From Gracilariopsis chorda (Eukaryota > Rhodophyta > Florideophyceae > Gracilariales > Gracilariaceae): a DNA stretch of 64,000 nucleotides. This document shows, piece after piece, positions 54,676 to 64,000 of the stretch. Within the stretch, counting starts at the first letter, position 1. Each line of letters opens with the position of its first letter. The translations under genes and the position numbers were made by a program. The stretch is taken from assembly GCA_003194525.1 (NCBI GenBank), contig NBIV01000160.1, forward strand, positions 107,243-171,242. Reading direction: 5' to 3'. The notes below the pieces were generated by a model. The model did no database searches, had not been told where the DNA came from, and saw only the letters and a list, made by a program, of their open reading frames with translations.

Positions 54676-56778
54676 ATGGCAACACCACACTCTCCAGAGG
54701 GCGATATTGAAGAAGATGAAGAGATCGAATGGCAAAAGATCGCAGAGGCAATAGATGGAATAGAAAAGCAGTACATAAACGCTCGTAATTCCGTTGGTGG
54801 AGCATCTGCTGTTCCTTTTCTGCCACAGAATGCAATCCCATCTTTTCCATCTGCATTGCCTGCGGTACAAGCAACTACACCACCATCTACTCATCCAGCT
54901 CCTGTTGCACCCGCTGTTCGAGAAGCTCCTTCGCATTTGGTGTTATCAAGGGTCCTTAATCCCCCTTGCGCAGACCGTATATCCCCAGGATTCAATGTTC
55001 GGCCAAGCGCAGTATCTCCAGGTACCGAGCCCCAGCCAGCCACTTCAGTTCCCGAGGCTAGTTTACAGAACCAAACTTCAGACGTTGTTCGGCTGCAATC
55101 CCTATTAGAGCAACAGCGAGGGTCGCTCGCTAACCACCAAAACCGAATCCGAAGCATGCAAGCGGAACTGGATTTGTTCCGCGGTTTAGATGTTGAAAAA
55201 ATGCGAAGCGACAACGCTCGCCTTTCGTCTGCTCTTAGTACGGCAACGGCGGAAAGTGTCCGTCTGCAAGAACAGCTTAGCTATGTAAAGCAAGAGCTGG
55301 CATCTTTACGCGATCGCCGAAGGGCGGAAAGTATAGCCATGGGTGCGTCAAACGAAGTGGATGTGTCTCAGGTGGCATGCACGCAAGTTCCAGGCACGCA
55401 AGTACATGGCACGCAGAAGGGTGATGCATTAGCAGCGGCTACGCAAAGTACACCGAACCATAAAGTGAGGAGGACGCACGACCCTTGGCAATCCCAGTAT
55501 CTCCCGATACGTGTTCCGCGTAGAAAGAAGAGACTAGCCGCTGCAAATGAATCCAATACAGAACCAACTGCAGCACTCATTTCTTCCACGCAAGCGCGCG
55601 ATACGAAACCGCAAATGCGGACTCCTCAATCAGTCAAAGGTGCTGAGGCTACGTCATGCTGGAGCTTGAGCTTAGATGATACAATGAGCAATGCAACTAA
55701 CCTAGCTCTGCGTCAACACCTGTTTTCCGGCGCATCGGGGTCTTCACTATGGCAGCTGGTGCGTGTGGCAGGTCAAGAACGCTTGCGGGACGCTTTGCTT
55801 TCCGGCATGGGCCGCGATGATGACTGGCCGCTCGTGCTTGAACCTATGGCTACTCTATTGAAAGCTGGAAGGCGGGCTTCTTTAACTGCACTCAACTGCT
55901 TGTATGGACTGATTGTGTATTCTGAACAGTGTCAAAGAAAAGTAGCAGCGCTGCCAATGGTAGCAACGTACGTCATGGAAGCACTTAAGGGTGCTGCTGA
56001 ACGCGCTGATTTCACAATCGCTGAGAAATGTCTCAATGTTTTAAGGGCCTTATTGGACGCTGTGATTACAAACGGAGAAGAAGAAGAAGTAGTGCGAATC
56101 CGACGGCAGTTGTTTAGCGATGATGTGCTCCACTGGACAAGACGAATGCGTACCCTTCCAAGTTCCGTTTTAGATGAGCAAAGAAAGCTAATTCTCGGCG
56201 TGCGAGACGCTGCCCTCTCCGTTCTGGTTCTCGGCGCTACTGCTTGTATGACATCATCATCCCCACCGTGTGATGAAGATTTACGTGTTCTTGATGAAGC
56301 ACTCACGGCCGCAAGTAATGCGATAAGGTCAGAAGTTTCTCCACCACAAGCGGCGCTTTCAATGATGATTAGTGCTGCATGTCATGCACCTTTAACTATA
56401 GATGACAATGGCGTAGCTGCGCTAGTAGATGCCTGCGTGCATGGCATCCAAACATTACGTGTTGCAGATGAGCACGCAAAGAAGCGAGAAAAAAGAGTTC
56501 GACCATGGCCGGAGGAGATTGTCGCTCTTGAAAGAGAGAGAAAAAAAGTGGCAGGAATGGTGCGCAGCTGTATTGCAACTCTTGCTTTGCTTTCGCGAAC
56601 GGCTGACTTGGTGCTTCGTAAATCAGAACGAAACGTAGTACTGGGTGTACTAGCGGTGCTTGCCTGGCCATCTTTAGAAAACGATGAGTTCCATTCTCCG
56701 AAAGAGCTTCGTGGGAGGGATTTCATAAAGGAGTGTCGAACAGTATGGCTGGCCTTCAAGAAGAACGATGGCATGTGA
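54676..56778 (+). CDS. Coiled-coil/helical-repeat protein, ATRIP-like architecture
   Basis: 700 residues, ATG to TGA. The acidic N-terminus (GDIEEDEEIEWQKIAEAIDG) is followed by a Pro-rich linker. A coiled coil runs over about residues 137-218 (VRLQSLLEQQRGSLANHQNR onward). A linker with several TQ dipeptides follows, then a helical, ARM/HEAT-like C-terminal half (about 335-700). An acidic RPA-binding-like start, coiled coil and helical repeats is the layout of ATRIP, the partner of the ATR checkpoint kinase. The TQ sites would suit ATR-type phosphorylation. Sequence similarity is not obvious to me, so other coiled-coil scaffolds remain possible. Single exon. Confidence 0.7.
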   Translation: MATPHSPEGDIEEDEEIEWQKIAEAIDGIEKQYINARNSVGGASAVPFLPQNAIPSFPSALPAVQATTPPSTHPAPVAPAVREAPSHLVLSRVLNPPCADRISPGFNVRPSAVSPGTEPQPATSVPEASLQNQTSDVVRLQSLLEQQRGSLANHQNRIRSMQAELDLFRGLDVEKMRSDNARLSSALSTATAESVRLQEQLSYVKQELASLRDRRRAESIAMGASNEVDVSQVACTQVPGTQVHGTQKGDALAAATQSTPNHKVRRTHDPWQSQYLPIRVPRRKKRLAAANESNTEPTAALISSTQARDTKPQMRTPQSVKGAEATSCWSLSLDDTMSNATNLALRQHLFSGASGSSLWQLVRVAGQERLRDALLSGMGRDDDWPLVLEPMATLLKAGRRASLTALNCLYGLIVYSEQCQRKVAALPMVATYVMEALKGAAERADFTIAEKCLNVLRALLDAVITNGEEEEVVRIRRQLFSDDVLHWTRRMRTLPSSVLDEQRKLILGVRDAALSVLVLGATACMTSSSPPCDEDLRVLDEALTAASNAIRSEVSPPQAALSMMISAACHAPLTIDDNGVAALVDACVHGIQTLRVADEHAKKREKRVRPWPEEIVALERERKKVAGMVRSCIATLALLSRTADLVLRKSERNVVLGVLAVLAWPSLENDEFHSPKELRGRDFIKECRTVWLAFKKNDGM

Positions 56779-58898
56779 AAGCATTTCTTACGAGAGAGAT
56801 GACTCATCAAGAACTTATGGGTCTGCAAGTATTCCAACATCAGCCCGCCATTTTTTGACTATCGCTGTGACTTCAAATCCTTGGTGTTCTCTTGAAGGCG
56901 GCAAGATCTCCCGCCCAGAATAAGAGCGTCTCCTGCACGTCATGGCAAAGTGGTCAACAGTGATTGCAACTCCACATCGGTACTCTAGCGGGCCAAAAAC
57001 TCTTTCTCTCCCGCACATAGGAGGACACCAGGTGAAGCCCAGTGCCATGACCAACATATACTTGACATAGATGTATTGCATATCGCTGGAGGCTATGGAA
57101 TAACTGCGGTCTTACCAGGCTCCGTCTCGTGCTCACAAGAAGTTTACGAGCGCGGCAACGACATGGTACTTAGTATCAGGAAGCAGGTGTTAGAGATCAC
57201 TGCTAGTGTATAACTCTAACCGAGCGAACGGCCTTTGGCTGTCGCTCGACGAGCGGAGCCTGCTGCTGTCAGTATGGCATGATTCAGTCCCGTGTGTTGC
57301 TGTTTTTGTGTGGGATGCGACAACCGAACGTATTTGCTTGCGACGACATGGCCGCAGTGCCCTTTTACTTGATCTTGCATCGGTCTCATCCTCCCAAGTG
57401 CAGTAGTTTCAAAGCTACCAAAACCGTTCCCTTGGCTATCTACGAACCCCGCTTAGCAGTTGTGTGTGTGTGTGTGTTCCGGCGGGTGCAGATGTCTTAC
57501 CACTTCAGCCAGGCTAGACATCAAACGTAGCCTTCTAACGTAGCCTTCTAACATCAAGCAGTACCTAGGCTCCTCGGACTAAGGAAATCCTATGTGAGCG
57601 AGAGCGAATGTGCACAAGTGGTCTCGTGTCCCTATTCACATACGTCAGTCTTAGACACGTGCTCCGTATCTAAGACTGACGTATGTGAATGTTACCAAGC
57701 AATACCATCGTTCTCAAGCAAGGAAAGTTCTATTATCTCAGGATACAAGAACACCTTTTCCGCTCATTTCCTGACGATATAGTTGAAGGCATCTCTTGTA
57801 TCTCCGCGCGCAGGGGTGGGACACGTTACGTCGGACCCTTTTTGCTACTGAATTGCATCTAGTCGTTGATGAAACTAGCGGAGAGGATATCTGTTTCAGG
57901 CGGCATCGTACTTGCGTAACTTGTTGTTGCTGTGTATGTGCAGGCGTGCTCTGTCTAACTATGAAACGGATGCATGGGCTGTTCTACAAGAAAACTTTCT
58001 CTTACCAGATTTGCTAATCCCTACGTTGCGTTAAGTCCAGGCTATCACGAGTCCCTTCGCTTCCCTCTCAACCATTTCCTTTCTGCCAAGGAAAGAGAAA
58101 GGCGATCACAATTCGAGATCACATTTCTTGCTGCGCTAGTTCCCGCCTGATTCGCATCTGCGGTACGTCCGTGAATGTTTCGAGCCGAATGAAGCGGCAC
58201 AAACTCCCTTCACCACGGTGTTCGTCTTGACTCAACTATGGGTCCCAACTTCGTCATGTATTAGTTAAAATACATTAACACTTGCAGCTGTGCCTCGGCG
58301 CTTCAGTTTTTACTCTTTGTTCTTGAGGCTCCAAGGCCTGTACGAATGACGGTGACACGCCGTGGTGGACGGCGTACCGTGCGGTAACGGGACAATGACA
58401 TTAGCAGTGGGTGAGCTTGCAATTTAATAGCTTCGTGACAATTCGACGTGGCGAACAAGACTGCTTCTCACTAGGGTCGTTCCAATCAAGCAAGCATGCT
58501 ACAGACTTTGGTCCATGTCACACAGGTTCTGTGATCTAAAACTGCCCTTTCTCCTATACAATACTTCCAATTGAGAACACAACCTCGCTGCAAATGCTGT
58601 GTCGCCGCAATCCTCCTTTTTAGCGCTTCCCACTGGCACATGCGTGACCTTCTTTACTAGGGTCACGACGTCCTCCTACGATATGTCTGCCTCAAATTGG
58701 AAACCTCAACTCGAATCACTCATCATGTCCCCGTCGCCTCATCTTGCGTTTGTGTGTCATTTCTTGGCTATAAGCCCCCATTCCCTCCTGAGCAGCAACA
58801 GCACAGTTACCCATTGTTTTACATCTCTCTGCTTTCATCTCCAATATCTTCTTGTCTAAACACAACCTTGCCCTCTACCTAGAAAACATAACTGTGTC
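56779..58898. other. Gene-free spacer with hairpin
   Basis: About 2.1 kb with no supportable gene. It contains a GT run near 57463-57478, two copies of AACGTAGCCTTCT at about 57526-57552, and the 22-bp hairpin at 57634-57690. The promoter of the secreted-protein gene should lie at the right end. Confidence 0.5.
57634..57690. repeat. 22-bp perfect hairpin with 13-base loop
   Basis: The arm at 57634-57655 is exactly complementary to that at 57669-57690, with CACGTGCTCCGTA between. It lies 0.86 kb past the end of the coiled-coil gene, so it is not an obvious terminator. A small RNA precursor or the remnant of an inverted-repeat element is possible. Confidence 0.9.
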
Positions 58899-59429
58899 AT
58901 GTCTTGTTATACTTCAGCTTCGTTAATGTGCACTGCGCTCTGCATAACTGTCATAATCACACTTCAGAGAATTGCCCGTGCCCATGCCAACGAAGCCGGG
59001 GGATGCGTCTTTAGTGAAGAATCCTGTCCGTGTTCGCAAATGGAACCATCTGAGTTTTGCGTGAAGCCGGAATACGAAGGACTGTGTTTGCTCGACAAAT
59101 GTAACACAGGATATCGCTGTGATTGTTTGGGTTACAGCTTGTGCAAGCGCAAGAAGTGCGCTATGTGCACAGCCATAGAGAACGTTATTCCGAGTAATAA
59201 GGTGCCATTTGGGTGTCATCTCACTCCCGATGCTGGACAGTGCACCACTTTTAGTCGCATGTTGGATACTCTTGACGCAGCAAAAAACGCATTGGCAGAA
59301 GCTTCACATTCCAACGATATGGCTTCTTCCTACACATCTGAGTCCTTTCAGCTGGTTGTGATGGTGCAACAAGACGTCATCGCTAACGCGCCAGAACGAA
59401 ATGGATTATGCATTCGGGTCTCCCCGTAG
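58899..59429 (+). CDS. Secreted cysteine-rich protein, short paralogue
   Basis: 176 residues. A signal peptide of ~30 residues (hydrophobic CTALCITVIITL, cleavage after ARAHA) is followed by a Cys-rich domain (residues 36-115) with 13 Cys. Twelve of these have exactly the spacing seen in the gene at 61188: x6, x1, x8, x8, x4, x5, x1, x5, x4, x18, x8 between successive Cys. Shared text includes CPCSQM, RCDCLGY/QCDCLGY, LCKRKKCA and VPFGCHLT. The product should be extracellular or in the secretory route. It ends about 60 residues after the domain, where the paralogue continues for 213, so it may be truncated. Family unknown. Confidence 0.8.
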   Translation: MSCYTSASLMCTALCITVIITLQRIARAHANEAGGCVFSEESCPCSQMEPSEFCVKPEYEGLCLLDKCNTGYRCDCLGYSLCKRKKCAMCTAIENVIPSNKVPFGCHLTPDAGQCTTFSRMLDTLDAAKNALAEASHSNDMASSYTSESFQLVVMVQQDVIANAPERNGLCIRVSP

Positions 59430-59677
59430 AAGTTTTGCACCATTCTACTACGTCTTGGAATACCAGTTGGTGAGCGTAACACGGCTGCTGCGGGGTGGGA
59501 GCACGCAACAGCTATCAACAATATTTTGAGTCGGAAGTTAAGAATGGTGTAACGGGGTAGAGAGAACTTGTCATTCACGAAGAGTAGCTAGCGGTTAACC
59601 TTAGTTGTTGAGAGATTGAGAAGGAATTATGAAAAGCTCTACCACAGCGTCGCAATTAGACCATGTGCGCCCATAAA

Positions 59678-59714
59678 GAAGAAGAAGAAGAAGACGAAGA
59701 AGAAGAAGAAGATC
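59678..59714 (+). repeat. GAA microsatellite
   Basis: An almost uninterrupted AAG/GAA triplet run with one GAC. Confidence 0.9.
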
Positions 59715-60183
59715 GATGTGTAACAAAGTGATGGTGAATGAAGTCTGGCCTTCTTGTAGCAGTCTAGAGACTTCTATGACTACGCTACAAGCTAGCTACT
59801 GTCTGTGAACATGACAGCTATAAGCCGATCACGGTGTTCAGGCGTGACTTGGCTTGTAGGCTGTCTTCTGTGTTACACGATGCCTGTCGCAGCACAGCCT
59901 TCTTTGATACCTCTGCACTTATCGGGTCAACCGGACGTGAAACCAAAACTCTTTGTAATGCATTTAAGATGTTCTAGTAGATAAACCTTGTAGCCTTCTA
60001 TCTTTAAGTTAAGATCAAACGAACGAACAAAAGCGGGAACGAGATCGAAGCCAAAACGCTTGCGAGCAGACTGCTTTCCACAGCATTACGTGTTTCTCAA
60101 ATGCATCGGCACTTGTGCAGCGTGACATGTAACAGATTCGTAACGCTTTAGTCGTACAGTATTATCCTTCAAGCTTGGATAAA

Positions 60184-60225
60184 GGGTTAGCGGTCTAGCG
60201 GTAACTGCTAGCGATTAACCCTTAA
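60184..60225. repeat. AAGGGTTA hairpin
   Basis: AAGGGTTA and TAACCCTT flank CTAGCGGT/AACTGCTAGCG, giving a nested imperfect hairpin like that at 40838-40895. Possibly a small dispersed element. Confidence 0.45.
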
Positions 60226-61036
60226 CCCCCAGCCTTATGAGAAACACAGTGTTAACGTTTAATTCGCAGTTGTGCGTGTCACACAAGTATTTTGATGTGG
60301 ACCTAGAAGCCATGCCAAGGGTAAAAAGGGTTTCCCCTTATGAACTAGGCGCACGGAAACATTCACATCATGAGATGACGAGTCAAACAAATCATACTTT
60401 CCTTCTTAACACTGATATCCTGTGAGGCAGGAACTAAATCCTAAACTTCGTATGTCGAATCCCAAAAGATTTTTCGTTAGCCCATCGGTTGTCGTCGAAG
60501 ACAGCCGCTCCGAGACAGTTTCTGCTTTCAACTATTATGCGTGCGTCTGAATAGCATGGTGTGTAATCTATCGAAGCTACGTTGTCTTGAATGTTACAGT
60601 TGCAGTTCTGGAGGCGCATGGCTTCTTACTTCAATTAGTTTTAAAGATGAGCTCGTCATGCGTCGTGTCACATCGTTGATCATTTGAAGAGTATTACAAA
60701 AGCTTCCTATTCGTTGCTCGTTATTTTCGTTCTGCAGAGTGGCTATTGCTCAAATCTCGCTCATCGAGATGCCTTTCCAAGTTTAATTCGTATCAATAGC
60801 TTTTCGATTCGCTGCACGGGGGTATGCCATAATTCAAACTCACAGTCCACATAGCCCCATCTTTACCGTCAAATCACCCAAGTTTCCCTAAGCCTTAGTT
60901 CATCAATTCCAATGCTAGTCTATCGATTAGCTAGCAAGATCTTCCAAGTGAAGTCCAGCTGGATCTCTGCTCAACTCTTCAATTCGAAGCGAAGAACAAG
61001 GGAGGTTTGGCCATCGCAGAAGATAGTCAAAAAACG

Positions 61037-61043
61037 TATATAA
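61037..61043 (+). promoter_or_regulatory. TATA box of secreted-protein gene
   Basis: TATATAA, 145 bases before the ATG at 61188, followed by a pyrimidine-rich stretch (CCCCTCTTTCCCTTCACGCC) suited to a transcription start. This is the clearest host promoter signal in the window. Confidence 0.6.
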
Positions 61044-61187
61044 ACCCCTCTTTCCCTTCACGCCTTTCTCTCTCGGCCACTACACAACTCCTCTTGGTAT
61101 CTGATTCTCGTTCCTCAAGCCTCAAAACATTCGATTCATACAGTATCATCTACGTTCTTCTTCTCGGTATAGCCGTGAAACGAAATC

Positions 61188-62156
61188 ATGTCGGCGTCTA
61201 CTCTATTCTCAACGGTTTCCTTGTTCTCGGTTTTGATCGTTTCAGTTTCAGCAGCTGCAGATTCCGGATCAGGATGCATTTTCACGGATACTTCTTGCCC
61301 CTGTTCCCAAATGCCACCGTCGGGCGTTTGTATGAGAAATCAGGGAGGCGGAAATTGCTTACTTGGTGAGTGCAAGGCCTCTTACCAGTGCGATTGTCTC
61401 GGGTATGAAATGTGTAAGCGAAAGAAATGCGCGGTGTATACCGCCTTGCAAGATGCAATCCCCAGTGCCTTCGTACCCTTCGGGTGCCACCTCACTGCCG
61501 ATGTAGGCTCGTGTACGACCTTCGATAGTATTATGGATTCAATCGATTCTGTTGAGAATGCACTGGATGCTGACACTATTCAACATCGTGCAGTGATGTT
61601 GAAGAGAATGGAAGCATACAAGATGGTCGCTGCTATAGAGTCTGACGGCATAGCTGTCAACGATGCGCTCAAATCAATTGAACACCAGTGGAATGTTGTA
61701 AGTCCCGAAGAAAGAGAGCAGCTGGAAAAGGATGCCGTTATGGTTATGGAACTGCTTCTGGAAAGCGGACGTGGTGCCTTCGATGTGAGTGTGATGGCTA
61801 ACACAGTGTACAAGGGTAGCAGACAGGTTTCCCAGCTACGAGCAGCTGCTATCCAATCTCATGAACGATTGAACCAAGCGACCCAAAAGCTCGAGGAAGA
61901 ACAGGAAAAGGCGGATGGAAAAAATTCCCCTTGCACAGCCTGTGCTCAGCTACAAGGGGACGTGAAGGAGTTCAAGAAAGAAGTTAAGGATGCCAGCAAG
62001 CTTGCAGGAGAAGCTGCAAGGGGAAATCGTGAGCATAACCACAAGGCAATTGAAGACATGAAGAAAATTGAAGAACAGCGCTCAATGAGTGCGGAAGCAA
62101 AAGAAAGGGTTCTTGCCAAGGTTTCATCTGTGTTGAAGCGTGCCGGAAACCAATAA
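61188..62156 (+). CDS. Secreted cysteine-rich protein with coiled-coil tail
   Basis: 322 residues. A signal peptide of ~23 residues (LFSTVSLFSVLIVSVSAA) is followed by the same 12-Cys domain as in the gene at 58899 (residues 30-109). The two proteins are well conserved across it (for example LGYEMCKRKKC, FVPFGCHLTADVGSC). The rest is helical: residues 115-215, a heptad-rich stretch (about 218-300, QSHERLNQATQKLEEEQEKA onward) and one CTAC pair (249-252) that could link subunits. A secreted or wall-associated, perhaps oligomeric protein is likely. No known family. Tandem duplication with the gene 1.8 kb upstream. Single exon with a TATA box. Confidence 0.85.
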   Translation: MSASTLFSTVSLFSVLIVSVSAAADSGSGCIFTDTSCPCSQMPPSGVCMRNQGGGNCLLGECKASYQCDCLGYEMCKRKKCAVYTALQDAIPSAFVPFGCHLTADVGSCTTFDSIMDSIDSVENALDADTIQHRAVMLKRMEAYKMVAAIESDGIAVNDALKSIEHQWNVVSPEEREQLEKDAVMVMELLLESGRGAFDVSVMANTVYKGSRQVSQLRAAAIQSHERLNQATQKLEEEQEKADGKNSPCTACAQLQGDVKEFKKEVKDASKLAGEAARGNREHNHKAIEDMKKIEEQRSMSAEAKERVLAKVSSVLKRAGNQ

Positions 62157-62455
62157 GCAATCTAAAGATGCGGTAAACATCATATATGCCGTGAAGCCAA
62201 GGTATCAACTTCTTACACAAGAGGATTAATGTACGAAGTAAAACAAGTATCGACATAAGTTAAGCCTTCCTTATGCACCAAACGTAAACCAATAATTTCT
62301 AAGAAAGACTAAACATATGCTTAGAAAACAGCCACTGCATGCCTGTTTCCATTATGCAAAAGAAGCACTTCTGCCGTGAGGCTGGTGATCTACTTGAGAT
62401 CAGTTGTTCCAAGGTTAAGGGTTTCCCATTATCGTAGCACTGAAATTTATATACG
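62157..62455. other. Short spacer
   Basis: Three hundred bases after the secreted-protein gene, expected to hold its 3' end. No gene seen. Confidence 0.5.
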
Positions 62456-62655
62456 TGTGTGTGTGTGTAGTTACGGGCACGTGCCCCTAATTCCAAGGCA
62501 ACGGTATTCGCTTTCTACAAGTAGAATGTAAATTATCTATTTGACGGCTAAATTCCCCTAATAGACCCAATCGCATCTCCATTTGGCTTCCTCATCCGGC
62601 GTAACTTTAGTGTTTTATAGCCTTTTTTCGGAAGGTCGGCACACCTCGACGGGCG
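62456..62655 (+). repeat. Dispersed repeat, uninterrupted copy
   Basis: GT run, ACGGGCACGTGCC, CTTTCTACAAGTAGAATGTA, then TGACGGCTAAATTCCCCTAATAGACCC and CATTTGGCTTCCTC, ending CGGCACACC. The same order occurs at 63175-63582, where it is split by an insertion. This copy preserves the empty target site CCCTAATAGACCC at about 62556-62568. Confidence 0.8.
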
Positions 62656-63174
62656 GAACTGCATGTGCCCTGAGCGGGACTCGCTAGTACCTTGCAGTGG
62701 TCCCTCACCACAACTGAAATATGATTTCACCCGATCGAGTATTACAAGGATATGCATTGGAGTTTTTGCTCTGTATCCAAGACCCATATGCCTTCCTATT
62801 CATTTTTTTTTCGCGCTATTGGCTTTCCGACAAACTCCCCCACACCTGCTGAAGCTTCGTGGCTCAAGCATAGATGTATTACGCTATGAAATCGAGAGTG
62901 ATTTCGAATGCAGCGGAACATATTCAGAAATGGAAAAAGCTATGTAAGGAATTGCTGCAGTATGAGGTTAGAATTGCCGAGTCTCAACGCTTTTTAACTT
63001 TCTTCTTCTTCTCTAATGTGGGCATACCTATAGCTCATTAATATTTGCAAATATATAGATTCCGTACAGATAAATTCGTCTTTCTACAAGAAACATAACA
63101 GCTTTCTATCATTCAAGAATGCTTTCGTGATCGCAGTGTTAGAAGCCACTAATTTTTCGCTACATCTCGATGTA
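62656..63174. other. Spacer between the two repeat copies
   Basis: About 520 bases. A 94-codon plus-strand frame starts inside the repeat and has no recognisable features. No gene supported. Confidence 0.45.
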
Positions 63175-63582
63175 ACGGGTGTGTGTGTTCACGGAAACGT
63201 GCCTCTAACTCCGAGACAACATTAACTTTCTAGGAGTAGAAGGCTAATCATCTATTCGACGGCTAAATTCCCCTAATATGTAATAGAATGCGAGAAAGAC
63301 TGATGATGGTTAAACATGTTTTACTTTGACCGACAAGTCAGTGCTGCAGTGACACTGCCGATAGCTAGAACCATGGAGCCTCTCTGTCATTGTCGTAGTG
63401 CTGTTATACAATCTATCCACAACCGCTCGCAGACTTTCTAAAGGCGAGTGGTTGCCATGACATTAGATGAACGGTCAAACAATTCTCTTACATAATAGAC
63501 CCAATCGCATCTCCATTTGGCTTCCTCGTCCGGCGTAACTTTTGATAGTGTTTTGTAGCCTTTCCAGATGGTCGGCACACCA
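63175..63582 (+). repeat. Dispersed repeat, copy split by insertion
   Basis: The left part (63175-63278) and right part (63493-63582) together match the copy at 62456-62655. The match runs from the GT run to CGGCACACC, with moderate divergence. Confidence 0.8.
63279..63492. mobile_element. 214-bp TG...CA insertion with 5-bp target duplication
   Basis: Starts TGTAATAGAATG and ends AATTCTCTTACA, giving 10 of 12 matching terminal inverted bases. It is flanked on both sides by TAATA (63274-63278 and 63493-63497). The sister repeat has the single uninterrupted TAATA. TG...CA ends and a 5-bp duplication suit a solo LTR of a small retrotransposon. A MITE-type DNA element is the alternative. It has no coding capacity. 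Confidence 0.8.
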
Positions 63583-64000
63583 TGAGCCAAATATCAAAAG
63601 TCTAGATCGGCAGCAACCATTTTAGCCGAAAGTTCTTCTAATGTGTTGAAGCAGGGCGCGAACACCGTCCTAAGAGTGCAATTCCCAGTTTTGCTGGTAT
63701 GTTTGACAATTGTTTGGAACGGTTACTCGCTCTCACGTGATAGTGAAAGGTACTGTTGGAAACCGCTCATTACCTTATTTGTCAAACCTTCCCAGGTGAT
63801 GAAGTGCGTTTGAATTGAGAGACCAAAGACGTAAAAAATCATTGTCAAACTGGGCCACGATCACACTATTTAGCAGCTAGAACTCTTGGCACTTCTGAGT
63901 CAAAGTTGCAGAGGAAGAAAAAAGATATGAACGAAGCCGATGTACTTTGAACATGATGACAGAATCTGCAAAAAACAATCCCAGCAGAGCTCTGTCTTAA
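63583..64000. other. Window end, no gene seen
   Basis: About 420 bases with no supportable reading frame, repeat or RNA. Confidence 0.5.

Larger units (their letters stand above)
59430..61187. other. Spacer between the tandem paralogues
   Basis: About 1.76 kb. It holds a GAA-rich microsatellite (about 59678-59714), an AAGGGTTA...TAACCCTT hairpin (60184-60225) and the promoter of the downstream gene. No further gene seen; frames right after 59429 do not resemble the missing C-terminal half of the paralogue. Confidence 0.5.

Noticed and set aside
54324-54776. 150-codon minus-strand frame over the start of the coiled-coil gene
   Set aside because: Antisense overlap with a better supported 700-codon gene and no domain.

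Overview
This window is eukaryotic nuclear DNA and most likely comes from a red macroalga (florideophyte, Chondrus-like). That assignment is inference. It rests on three points. There is an isoamylase with no plastid transit peptide, as expected for the cytosolic floridean starch of red algae. There is a nuclear-encoded FtsH with a plastid and thylakoid targeting region. Host genes are almost intronless and clustered, with decayed transposon DNA between the clusters. I found no rRNA, convincing tRNA or CRISPR array.

Layout. 1-2 kb: a minus-strand aquaporin-like channel (845-1648). 2-21 kb: gene-poor DNA with decayed reading frames (5.4-10.8 kb; 12.6-13.8 kb), CAC/GCC-rich degenerate repeats, a large hairpin (11777-11873) and a 66-69 bp tandem array (20109-20379). 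About 21.5-25.9 kb: an old, heavily frameshifted Ty3/gypsy retrotransposon on the minus strand. Protease, reverse transcriptase, RNase H and integrase remnants can still be read in order.

25947-37602: a young Ty3/gypsy chromovirus inserted next to the protease of the old one. It has LTRs of 899 and 898 bp differing at about a dozen sites, an intact gag, and an intact pol entered by a probable -1 frameshift. Pol carries PR, RT, RNase H, a DD35E integrase and a GPY motif, then about 480 disordered residues and a C-terminal chromodomain. Between pol and the 3' LTR is an intact 615-codon ORF on the opposite strand, starting 41 bp from the LTR. This antisense gene has no recognisable domain and is the most interesting feature here.

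40-57 kb is the host gene island. It holds a small hypothetical ORF, a truncated gene with a plastid/lumen targeting leader, a two-exon FabZ-like hotdog protein, a BAR-like protein divergent from a proline-rich helical protein, isoamylase, FtsH, and a coiled-coil/helical-repeat protein of ATRIP-like architecture.

58.9-62.2 kb carries two tandem paralogues of a secreted protein with identical spacing of 12 cysteines. The right end (62.4-63.6 kb) has a dispersed repeat in two copies. One copy is split by a 214-bp TG...CA insertion flanked by a perfect 5-bp target duplication, and the other copy serves as the empty site.
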